A stretch of 8,549 bases of DNA from Lachnospiraceae bacterium (GTDB lineage: Bacteria; Bacillota_A; Clostridia; Lachnospirales; Lachnospiraceae). Of this stretch, positions 1-5,600 are shown in pieces; within the stretch, counting starts at the first letter, position 1, and each line of letters starts with the position of its first letter. A program made the translations under genes and the position numbers. The stretch covers positions 1 through 8,549 of the forward strand of contig JAFXWR010000065.1 in assembly GCA_017542725.1 (NCBI GenBank). The letters are read 5' to 3'. Below the pieces are notes generated by a model. The model saw nothing but the letters and a program-made list of their open reading frames with translations, was not told the DNA's origin and did not search any database.

Positions 1-1086
1 ACAGTAAATAGGACACTTGAACCAAGTGCGGCAGGTAGCATTTACAATTTATATGCTGTATGGCAAAAATATACATATACACTTCACTATAATATGAATA
101 GCGGATCTGGAACTATAGCTGATATCACTGATGTAGGTTCTGGTGATAACATTACACTTTCTACAGTTAGACCAACTAAAGAAAACTATACATTCTTTGG
201 TTGGGCAGATGATAGCACAGCAACTACTGCACAGTATAGTGCTGGTGGCACATATAAAGCAACTGTAGATAGTGATGGTGTGACGAAGACAATTTATGCA
301 GTATGGAATTATAATTATCCTTATACTGTAAGATTCAATTCAAATGGCGGTAGTGGTGATATGGCAGACACCATAGCAACTTCAAGTTTGGCAAGTCCAC
401 TCCCAGGTAATGCATTTACAAGGTCTGGTTATACTTTCCTTGGATGGTCTGAGAATGCGAGTGCGCGTTCTGCAAGTTATACAAATACTATAACAAAGAC
501 AGTTACTAGTGCAGGACAGGTAGTGACACTTTATGCTATTTGGAAAAAGAATGGTGGCGGGGGACGATACGTTCCATCAGGCGGTGGAAGCGGTAGCGGC
601 GGTGGTGGTGGCTCTGGAATAATAGGTGGATTACAGAATGATATATTAAATAATCAAATAACTTCTTCTATAAAATTACCTGCTGTTAAATCTATAAAAG
701 CTGTAACAAATTCACAACTTGTAGATTGGACTAAGAATGAAGTATCAGGTAGATGGAAACTTAATATATTAGATGCAGCTGGACAAAACAATGTGGCTGC
801 AAATGGATTTTATGTGATTGTATATGGCGTAGAAACCATACAGTCAGTGAACACATATTATTTTGATAACAATGGCGACATGTATACAGGATGGCTTACA
901 ACAGATGGAGATGGAGCTAAATATTTCTTTGACACTGCAAGAACTGATAACGAGGGCAGAATGGCTACTGGCTGGAAACTGATAAATAATGAGTGGTACT
1001 TCTTTGGCACAGAAGGCGCTATGTATAAGTCAGCAATTACACCTGATGGTTACTTAGTAGATAGTGATGGGAAGTGGATGAAATAA
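1..1086 (+). CDS. Surface protein with InlB-type (Flg_new) repeats and a choline-binding-like C-terminal tail, 5' truncated
   Basis: The reading frame is open from base 1, so the ATG at 94 is internal and the gene starts outside the window; 361 codons are visible. Residues 1-21 are the end of one InlB B-type repeat (ends YAVW), about 26-102 a second (FFGW, ends IYAVW) and about 104-181 a third (FNSNGG, FLGW, ends LYAIW). A glycine/serine-rich hinge follows at about 182-212. The C-terminal part, about 250-361, has aromatic-glycine motifs of the cell-wall-binding (choline-binding-like) type: GRWKLN, YYFDNNGDMYTGW, GWKLINNEWYFF. No LPXTG motif or C-terminal membrane anchor is present, so non-covalent attachment to the wall or its polymers is inferred. 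The family is typically secreted, with display or adhesion roles; the ligand is unknown. No clear terminator follows the stop codon. Confidence 0.85.
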   Translation, partial: TVNRTLEPSAAGSIYNLYAVWQKYTYTLHYNMNSGSGTIADITDVGSGDNITLSTVRPTKENYTFFGWADDSTATTAQYSAGGTYKATVDSDGVTKTIYAVWNYNYPYTVRFNSNGGSGDMADTIATSSLASPLPGNAFTRSGYTFLGWSENASARSASYTNTITKTVTSAGQVVTLYAIWKKNGGGGRYVPSGGGSGSGGGGGSGIIGGLQNDILNNQITSSIKLPAVKSIKAVTNSQLVDWTKNEVSGRWKLNILDAAGQNNVAANGFYVIVYGVETIQSVNTYYFDNNGDMYTGWLTTDGDGAKYFFDTARTDNEGRMATGWKLINNEWYFFGTEGAMYKSAITPDGYLVDSDGKWMK

Positions 1087-1124
1087 GTACTAATTTTGTC
1101 AGAAAAAAGAGGTAAAAAAAAATA

Positions 1125-1153
1125 TTGCATTTCTTGCAAAAATATAGTATTAT
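1125..1153 (+). promoter_or_regulatory. Predicted sigma-A promoter of the T-box/trpXYZ transcript
   Basis: A -35 TTGCAT (1125-1130) and a -10 TATTAT (1148-1153) are separated by 17 bp and lie just upstream of the T-box stem I, which starts near 1169. Transcription would begin around 1160. The surrounding AT-richness makes chance matches common, but spacing and position fit the riboswitch well. Confidence 0.6.
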
Positions 1154-1159
1154 ATCTAC

Positions 1160-1385
1160 AATTAAATAGGCCGATGATAAAAGATGAAGTAACTTATGTT
1201 GATGCTTTTGAGAGAGCCGTGCTGAAGCTGGGAAACGGTAAGAGGATAGTAAGTGAATGGGCTTTTGGAGGTCAAACTACTTTGAGAGACCGTTGATGGA
1301 CGGTAATATGAGTGGCACCGCGGATAAATATTATTTATTTTAATTATTCGTCTCATATAGCAAATGCTGTATGAGATTTTTATTT
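1160..1385 (+). promoter_or_regulatory. T-box riboswitch, tryptophan-specific (UGG specifier)
   Basis: This leader senses uncharged tRNA and controls trpXYZ by antitermination. Stem I can be folded by eye: basal helix GGCC 1169-1172 with GGTC 1270-1273; K-turn-like GATGA 1173-1177; helix AAAAG 1179-1183 with CTTTT 1262-1266; a specifier loop with AGTA 1188-1191 on the 5' side and GAA-TGG-G 1255-1261 on the 3' side; helix ACTTA 1192-1196 with TAAGT 1250-1254; and the distal AGAGAG element at 1210-1215. The specifier codon is TGG at 1258-1260 (Trp). A small stem III is ACCGT 1289-1293 with ACGGT 1300-1304. The T-box core GAGTGGCACCGCGG spans 1310-1323. The antiterminator pairs 1306-1312 with 1352-1358, and the bulge TGGC (1313-1316) is complementary to a tRNA ending GCCA, as in bacterial tRNA-Trp (discriminator G73). 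The alternative fold is the terminator at 1351-1385. Confidence 0.93.
1351..1385 (+). terminator. T-box-controlled intrinsic terminator (attenuator)
   Basis: An 11-bp stem, TCTCATATAGC (1351-1361) with GCTGTATGAGA (1366-1376), has a four-base AAAT loop and one G-U pair. It is followed by a T-rich run from 1377. Its 5' arm shares bases 1352-1358 with the antiterminator, so the two structures are mutually exclusive, as expected for a T-box. Confidence 0.9.
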
Positions 1386-1401
1386 TATCATATAGCAGTA
1401 T

Positions 1402-1426
1402 GTAGGGGGCGAGTTTCACGAGCCCG
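1402..1426 (+). repeat. Palindromic repeat copy A, between attenuator and trpX ribosome site
   Basis: The copy begins GTAGGGGGCGA and ends GAGCCCG. It folds as GGGC/GCCC closing pairs, a tandem GA/GA mismatch, an inner GT/AC stem and a TTC loop. It sits three bases before the trpX AGGAG at 1429-1433, so it would be part of every read-through mRNA leader. It belongs to the same family as the copies at 2517, 4398, 6303 and 8058. Confidence 0.8.
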
Positions 1427-1439
1427 AGAGGAGAAAATT

Positions 1440-2510
1440 ATGAAAAAGAATTTGGGATTATCACTACTAGTTTTACTATCTTTAGTATTTACTGCTTGTG
1501 GATCAAAAGCAGTAAGCACACAAACTACTGAAGCAGCAGCTTCTGGACAAGAAGCAGCTACTGAGAAAGCAACTACTGAGAAAGCAGCAGCTGCGAAAGT
1601 TTACAAAGTAGGTATAGGACAATTTGCAGAACACCGTTCTCTTGACAATTGTAGAAATGGTTTTATCGTAGGAATGATGTCAGAGGGATTTGTTGAAGGA
1701 GAAAACATAACTTATCTCTATGATAATGCACAGACAGATGGAAGTACAGCACAACAGATATACAATAAATATGCTACACAGAAAGTTGATTTAGCTATGG
1801 CAATTGCAACTCCTATGGCACAAGTTGCTTACGGTACATTTAACGGAACCAACACACCTGTTATATACACAGCAGTAAGTGATCCAGTTGCAGCAGAGCT
1901 TGCAAAAGCAAATGGCTCCCCAGTTGGAAATGTCACAGGAACATCAGATAAGATTCCTGCAGAGGCACAACTCAAATTGATGACAGAGATGTTCCCAAAT
2001 GCAAAAAACATAGGCATACTTTATACTACAAGTGAAGTAAATTCTTTATCTGCAATAGAAGACTATAAAAAGGCAGCTGAAAAGTATAATGTCAATATAG
2101 TAGTTCAATCTATTGATCAAGGTTCTGATATGCCTCTCGCTGTAGATGCTATCTTGCCAAAGGTTGATCTTATGACAAATCTTTTAGACAATACTGTAGT
2201 TGCAAATATGCCAGTGCTTATAGAAAAGGCAAACGAAAAAAAGATTCCTGTATTTGGTTCAGAGATAGAGCAAGTTCGTAGAGGCTGCATAGCTGCTATG
2301 GGACTTGACTATATGGAACTTGGAAAACAAACTGGTGTTATGGCTGCAAAAATTTTAAAGGGAGAGAAGAAAGCTTCTCAGATGAAATTCGAAGTAATTA
2401 AAGATGCTTCGCTCTATTTAAATACTAAAGTTATTGAAAATCTCGGTCTTGATGTTGACCCATCATTTGCTACTCGCGCGGTAGAAGTTTATAACGAGAT
2501 TATGGAGTAA
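1440..2510 (+). CDS. trpX: Tryptophan ABC transporter substrate-binding lipoprotein (TrpX type)
   Basis: This is a 356-residue extracytoplasmic binding protein of the ABC_sub_bind family (PF04392), predicted to capture tryptophan outside the cell and deliver it to TrpY/TrpZ. The ATG at 1440 is chosen because AGGAG (1429-1433) precedes it by 6 bases and the protein then opens with a lipoprotein signal: two lysines, a hydrophobic stretch, and lipobox FTAC with Cys20. The in-frame ATG at 1371 lies inside the attenuator and would add 23 implausible residues before the signal peptide. Residues 21-52 form an Ala/Thr/Glu/Lys-rich linker containing a repeated TEKA unit. The two-lobed domain starts near 54 (VYKVGIGQF) and includes ATPMAQVAYG, PVIYTAVSDPVAAELA and the late GRR-free segment EQVRRGCIAAMGLDY. 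Substrate assignment rests on the Trp-specific T-box upstream and the known TrpXYZ arrangement in Firmicutes; the protein alone would only suggest an amino-acid-like ligand. Confidence 0.85.
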   Translation: MKKNLGLSLLVLLSLVFTACGSKAVSTQTTEAAASGQEAATEKATTEKAAAAKVYKVGIGQFAEHRSLDNCRNGFIVGMMSEGFVEGENITYLYDNAQTDGSTAQQIYNKYATQKVDLAMAIATPMAQVAYGTFNGTNTPVIYTAVSDPVAAELAKANGSPVGNVTGTSDKIPAEAQLKLMTEMFPNAKNIGILYTTSEVNSLSAIEDYKKAAEKYNVNIVVQSIDQGSDMPLAVDAILPKVDLMTNLLDNTVVANMPVLIEKANEKKIPVFGSEIEQVRRGCIAAMGLDYMELGKQTGVMAAKILKGEKKASQMKFEVIKDASLYLNTKVIENLGLDVDPSFATRAVEVYNEIME

Positions 2511-2516
2511 TATAAT

Positions 2517-2541
2517 GGGGCTCGCATAGCTCGCCCATACG
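2517..2541 (-). repeat. Palindromic repeat copy B, inverted, between trpX and trpY
   Basis: Read on the minus strand it gives GTATGGGCGAGC, loop TAT, then GCGAGCCCC, the same architecture as copy A: GGGC/GCCC, tandem GA mismatch, GC/GC inner stem. On the plus strand the mismatch becomes TC/TC. It fills most of the 42-base gap after the trpX stop, and its outer end merges into the GTAGGAG that serves as the trpY ribosome site. Confidence 0.78.
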
Positions 2542-2552
2542 TAGGAGTAGTA

Positions 2553-3428
2553 ATGCAATTATTAATTGGAGTATTAGAAGAAGGATTTATATATGCCCTA
2601 GTATCTTTTGGGGCATATATAACATTTAAAATATTGGATTTTCCGGATATGACTGTGGATGGTTCATTTCCTTTTGGCATGTGTATAACAGCGGTGATGA
2701 TTATAAATAATGTAAATCCATTTATCACACTGCCAGTAAGTTTTATTGCTGGATGTGTGGCAGGAACTATCACAGGACTCATACACGTGAGACTCAAGGT
2801 GAGAGACCTTTTGTCAGGAATTATTGTGATGACATCACTTTATTCTATAAACTTAAGGTTGGCTGGAAGAGCAAATTTACCTATATTTCAAAAGCCGAGT
2901 ATTTTTAAAATGATTCCTTTTGCAAATAGGGATACTTTTTTGGGTCATCTAAAAGTTGTAATCATCTTACTTGTCATAGTTATGATATTAAAAATTTTAC
3001 TTGATTTGTATCTTGAAACTAAGAGTGGATATCTACTTAGAAGTGTAGGAGATAATGAGACACTTGTCACGACACTTGGCAAAAATAAAGAAAATGTAAA
3101 AGTGTTGGGACTTGCTCTTGCAAACGGATTTGCAGCACTTGCTGGTTCTATTTATGCACAGCATCGTGGTTTTTTTGAAATTAGTGCAGGCACAGGGACA
3201 CTTGTCATAGCAGTTGCAAATGTCATCATAGGACTTCAACTTATGAATGCGTTTAGAAGTATGAAACCTACAACGAGCGTTATCTTAGGCTCTATATTGT
3301 ATAGAGCATGTATAGGTTTTGCATTATTCCTCGGTATGCCATCAAGTGATTTGAAGATAATCACAGCTGCACTTCTACTTATAGTTATAGTTTTAAATAC
3401 AAAAAAATATAAGAAGATGGTTAAGTAG
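2553..3428 (+). CDS. trpY: Tryptophan ABC transporter permease (TrpY type)
   Basis: This 291-residue integral membrane protein of the LIV-permease-like family (BPD_transp_2) would form the translocation channel for the TrpX ligand. Hydrophobic segments are apparent at roughly 5-27, 41-53, 57-79, 86-100, 131-150, 185-205, 215-233, 241-260 and 266-284; exact count and topology are uncertain. The cytoplasmic coupling loop has the family pattern GYLLRSVGDNE...TLGKN (about 158-178) before ANGFAALAGSIYAQ. The protein ends with a short basic tail (KKYKKMVK). The start is set by AGGAG at 2543-2547, five bases before the ATG. The gene lies 42 bases after trpX and 8 before trpZ, so it is in the same transcript and under T-box control. 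Confidence 0.85.
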   Translation: MQLLIGVLEEGFIYALVSFGAYITFKILDFPDMTVDGSFPFGMCITAVMIINNVNPFITLPVSFIAGCVAGTITGLIHVRLKVRDLLSGIIVMTSLYSINLRLAGRANLPIFQKPSIFKMIPFANRDTFLGHLKVVIILLVIVMILKILLDLYLETKSGYLLRSVGDNETLVTTLGKNKENVKVLGLALANGFAALAGSIYAQHRGFFEISAGTGTLVIAVANVIIGLQLMNAFRSMKPTTSVILGSILYRACIGFALFLGMPSSDLKIITAALLLIVIVLNTKKYKKMVK

Positions 3429-3436
3429 GAGGGATT

Positions 3437-4210
3437 ATGATTGAGTTAAATAACATTTTTAAATATTATAATCCAGGCCTTGTGACAGAAAATTGTGTCT
3501 TTCATAATTTTAATCTTAAGGTTGATGACCATGAATTTGTATCTGTGATAGGTTCAAATGGTTCGGGTAAGACAACGATGCTCAATATAATTTGTGGTTC
3601 AATAGATATAGACCATGGAAACATCTTTCTTGATGGTAGAGATATAAGTAAAGAGCCAGAATATAAAAGGATGTATCGCATAGGGCGCGTGTATCAAAAT
3701 CCTGCAATGGGAACTTGCCCAAGCATGAACATAATAGAAAACATGGCGCTCGCTGAAAATAAAAACAAATCATTTGGTCTAAAAAGACTTATAGATAAAA
3801 AGAAAATAGATTTTTATCGGGATGAATTAAAGAAGCTTGGGCTCGGACTTGAAGATAAAATCTATGTACCTGTAGGAGCACTTTCTGGTGGACAGAGACA
3901 GGCGATATCACTTCTTATGACTACTATGTCTGAAATAGATTTTTTAATTCTTGATGAACACACTGCTGCTCTTGACCCAAAGACAGCTGACATAATTATG
4001 GAGCTTACAGATAAACTTGTAAAAGAGAAAAACCTAACTTCCATAATGGTAACTCACAATCTTCGTTATGCTGTGGAGTATGGCTCAAGACTTATAATGA
4101 TGCATCAAGGGGAAGCAATTATAGATAAAAAAGGTGAAGATAAAAAGAATATGAATGTTCAAGATATCTTGCAAAAGTTCACTGAGATATCAATTGAATT
4201 GGGAAATTAA
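3437..4210 (+). CDS. trpZ: Tryptophan ABC transporter ATP-binding protein (TrpZ type)
   Basis: This is a complete 257-residue ABC ATPase that would power TrpY from the cytoplasmic side. Visible motifs are Walker A GSNGSGKTT (39-47), Q-loop Gln87 in VYQNPAMG, signature LSGGQ (149-153), Walker B FLILDE (169-174), D-loop AALD (177-180) and switch His207 in VTHN. All key residues are intact. The Shine-Dalgarno AGGAGGG (3427-3433) overlaps the last bases of the trpY stop codon, implying tight translational coupling. The family resembles the ATPases of LIV-type importers; Trp specificity comes from operon context and the T-box. The operon ends immediately afterwards: the terminator stem begins at the base following the stop codon. 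Confidence 0.88.
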   Translation: MIELNNIFKYYNPGLVTENCVFHNFNLKVDDHEFVSVIGSNGSGKTTMLNIICGSIDIDHGNIFLDGRDISKEPEYKRMYRIGRVYQNPAMGTCPSMNIIENMALAENKNKSFGLKRLIDKKKIDFYRDELKKLGLGLEDKIYVPVGALSGGQRQAISLLMTTMSEIDFLILDEHTAALDPKTADIIMELTDKLVKEKNLTSIMVTHNLRYAVEYGSRLIMMHQGEAIIDKKGEDKKNMNVQDILQKFTEISIELGN

Positions 4211-4238
4211 AAAACAAGGGCTTGCCCTTGTTTTTTTT
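4209..4238. terminator. Bidirectional intrinsic terminator between trpZ and tRNA-Glu
   Basis: A 10-bp stem, AAAACAAGGG (4211-4220) with CCCTTGTTTT (4225-4234), has a CTTG loop. T8 (4231-4238) follows on the plus strand; A6 (4209-4214) provides a U6 tract for transcripts coming from the opposite side. It can therefore end both the trpXYZ transcript and the convergent tRNA-Glu transcript. Confidence 0.92.
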
Positions 4239-4239
4239 G

Positions 4240-4311
4240 TGACCGATCCGGGAATCGAACCCGGGATTCCGCCGTGAGAGGGCGACGTCTTAACCGCTTG
4301 ACCAATCGGCC
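4240..4311 (-). tRNA. tRNA-Glu, anticodon CUC
   Basis: The minus strand folds as a cloverleaf. The acceptor is GGCCGAT with ATCGGTC (one G-U pair). The D arm is GTC/GAC around AAGCGGTTAA. The anticodon stem is TCGCC/GGCGG with loop CTCTCAC. The T arm is CCGGG/CCCGG with loop TTCGATT. The anticodon is CTC (plus-strand 4276-4278), decoding GAG. The discriminator is A at 4240. The genomic 3' CCA is absent (ACAAAA follows), so it must be added after transcription. The gene is isolated, convergent with trpZ and divergent from the SGNH gene. Confidence 0.95.
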
Positions 4312-4325
4312 GTCACAACACATAT

Positions 4326-4355
4326 ATAATAACATAAATTATATGCTTTTTGCAA
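4326..4355 (-). promoter_or_regulatory. Predicted promoter of tRNA-Glu
   Basis: On the minus strand a -35 TTGCAA (plus-strand 4350-4355) and a -10 TATTAT (plus-strand 4326-4331) are spaced by 18 bp. Initiation would be near 4318, a few bases before the mature tRNA 5' end at 4311. The motif match is moderate, but no gene lies upstream on this strand, so a promoter is required here. Confidence 0.5.
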
Positions 4356-4366
4356 GACTGTTTTTA

Positions 4367-4395
4367 TTGACTATAAAAAATCAATAATTTATAAT
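4367..4395 (+). promoter_or_regulatory. Near-consensus sigma-A promoter of the SGNH-like gene
   Basis: TTGACT (4367-4372) and TATAAT (4390-4395) have an ideal 17-bp spacer. Transcription should start about 4402, which falls inside palindromic repeat copy C, so the mRNA would begin with that hairpin. It is divergent from the tRNA-Glu promoter, 12 bp away. Confidence 0.8.
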
Positions 4396-4397
4396 AT

Positions 4398-4421
4398 GTA
4401 GGGGCGGATATTATCCGCCTG
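4398..4421 (+). repeat. Palindromic repeat copy C, at the predicted transcript start of the SGNH gene
   Basis: The copy shares the GTAGGGGCG opening but has fully complementary arms: GGCGGAT (4403-4409) and ATCCGCC (4413-4419) around an ATT loop, with no GA mismatch. It is therefore a variant or a related subfamily. It ends 4 bases before the AGGA (4425-4428) used for translation of the gene at 4437. Confidence 0.72.
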
Positions 4422-4436
4422 TACAGGATACTTATT

Positions 4437-5456
4437 ATGAATAAAAAGTGCTTGAAAAATGCAATATTTACACTGTTTGCTTTGGTGCTGATATTAGGTT
4501 TGAGCTTTGGCATAAAGGCAGATGCAAGGGTGACAGACAATGAGCAGAGTGCAATAAATGCACTTAGTGGTAACTTGGTTTGTTCTATAAATGATGCATA
4601 TCAAGAAAGATATTTTAAAGCAAATATAATTAAAAACTTAAATAGAAATGTAGGAGTGATTTCAATCGGCTCAAGTCATCTTATGACTCTTTCAAGTGAT
4701 GCAGTAAAAGGTGACTATATAAATTTAGCTGTCGGCGGTGCAAATCTTCAGGATAGATTAAATATTTTGGGATTACTTGATTTATATAATATTCAATATA
4801 ACAAAGTTGTCTATGAGATAGATATAGCAAGTTTTTTGCCAACTGCAAGAAAAATTGAAAAATATAATTCGGATTTTAAAAAATATGGAGATTATTTTTA
4901 CAATAAATTTGTTCTGGGCATCAATTCTCAGCCTGTTGCATTAGATTTCAATGATTATTATATAAATGAATTTGCAGATAATGCTGTTTTAAATTTGACA
5001 AGAGTGTATGACAAGAATAATTTGCCACACAAATTAATTTATTATAAGCCAGATGCATCACAAGGATATCCAAGAGCTGTCTACGAAGAAGAGAAAGAAA
5101 ATAAAAAAGAGCAGACTGGGATTATCATCAATAATGACAAGATATTTAGAGATACGGATATTAATAAGGACTCTATAAAAGTTGTTGATACAATTATGAA
5201 ATATTTTCATGATAAGGGGATAGAGATAGAGATAGTTGTAATTCCAAGACCGCCATCTGTGTACGATGGTTCTGAGATGCTTACATCAAAGTATATTGCA
5301 TCAATCAATGAATTAATATATAAGTATTATGTTAATTATAATGTGAAAGTATGTGGCTCGTTTAACCCACATGATTTAGATGTGGCTGAGGACGATTATT
5401 ATGATGCGCTGCATTTAAAGCCTGAAAGTATAACTAGATTATATACTATAGATTGA
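4437..5456 (+). CDS. Exported SGNH-hydrolase-like protein of unknown substrate
   Basis: This 339-residue protein has an N-terminal signal peptide: basic start, hydrophobic core about 8-25, and probable cleavage after ADA (28-30). The mature part has features of the SGNH fold: block-I-like IGSSH with candidate nucleophile Ser79 or Ser80, a following VGGAN segment (99-103) as a block-II-like glycine, and near the C-terminus DALH with Asp323 and His326 as the candidate catalytic pair. A charged, low-complexity EEEKENKKEQ stretch occurs at 217-226. The family includes esterases and polysaccharide or teichoic-acid acyl-transfer proteins; a cell-envelope carbohydrate acyl substrate is only a guess. 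The start has AGGA at 4425-4428, eight bases upstream, and the signal peptide supports it. It looks monocistronic, with its own promoter. It ends only 13 residues after the histidine, slightly short but not evidently broken. Confidence 0.7.
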   Translation: MNKKCLKNAIFTLFALVLILGLSFGIKADARVTDNEQSAINALSGNLVCSINDAYQERYFKANIIKNLNRNVGVISIGSSHLMTLSSDAVKGDYINLAVGGANLQDRLNILGLLDLYNIQYNKVVYEIDIASFLPTARKIEKYNSDFKKYGDYFYNKFVLGINSQPVALDFNDYYINEFADNAVLNLTRVYDKNNLPHKLIYYKPDASQGYPRAVYEEEKENKKEQTGIIINNDKIFRDTDINKDSIKVVDTIMKYFHDKGIEIEIVVIPRPPSVYDGSEMLTSKYIASINELIYKYYVNYNVKVCGSFNPHDLDVAEDDYYDALHLKPESITRLYTID

Positions 5457-5511
5457 CAATAGACTGATTTTTTTAGATATAATTGACTAACAAATTGAAA
5501 TTTACTATAAT
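5453..5511 (+). promoter_or_regulatory. Overlapping tandem promoters of leuS
   Basis: The downstream promoter is near-perfect: TTGACT (5483-5488), 17-bp spacer, TATAAT (5506-5511), start about 5518. An upstream candidate, TTGACA (5453-5458) and TATAAT (5478-5483), has a long 19-bp spacer and a -35 box overlapping the stop codon of the preceding gene. Its -10 shares base 5483 with the -35 of the second promoter, so the two could not be occupied together. Confidence 0.75.
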
Positions 5512-5600
5512 ATAAAGTGCGATTTAATGCATATATAAAGGGATATTTGGTAAAGATTTGAAACCACGTGTCCCAAAATTTTGGTGTGTAAAGGATTCGT

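Noticed and set aside
94..96. ATG at 94 as the true start of the surface-protein gene
   Set aside because: The frame stays open to base 1 and encodes the end of another InlB-type repeat (YNLYAVW) upstream, so the ATG is internal.
1125..1139. TTGCA-TTTCT-TGCAA as a terminator for the surface-protein gene
   Set aside because: The stem is only five pairs, AT-rich, and followed by A residues rather than a T-run; it fits better as part of the promoter region.
1096..1296. Possible 66-residue small protein on the plus strand
   Set aside because: It lies wholly within the trp promoter and T-box stem I; the sequence is explained by conserved RNA structure, and no ribosome site precedes it.
1162..1419. 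Minus-strand ORF across the T-box
   Set aside because: It is antisense to a riboswitch and terminator, and its composition is what AT-rich structured DNA yields by chance.
1371..1439. Alternative upstream start for trpX at 1371
   Set aside because: The ATG is inside the attenuator stem, has no ribosome site, and would place 23 residues ahead of a clear lipoprotein signal peptide that begins at 1440.
5425..5475. Terminator after the SGNH gene, ahead of the T-run at 5468-5474
   Set aside because: No stable GC-containing stem directly precedes the T-run; the segment is better explained as the upstream leuS promoter.
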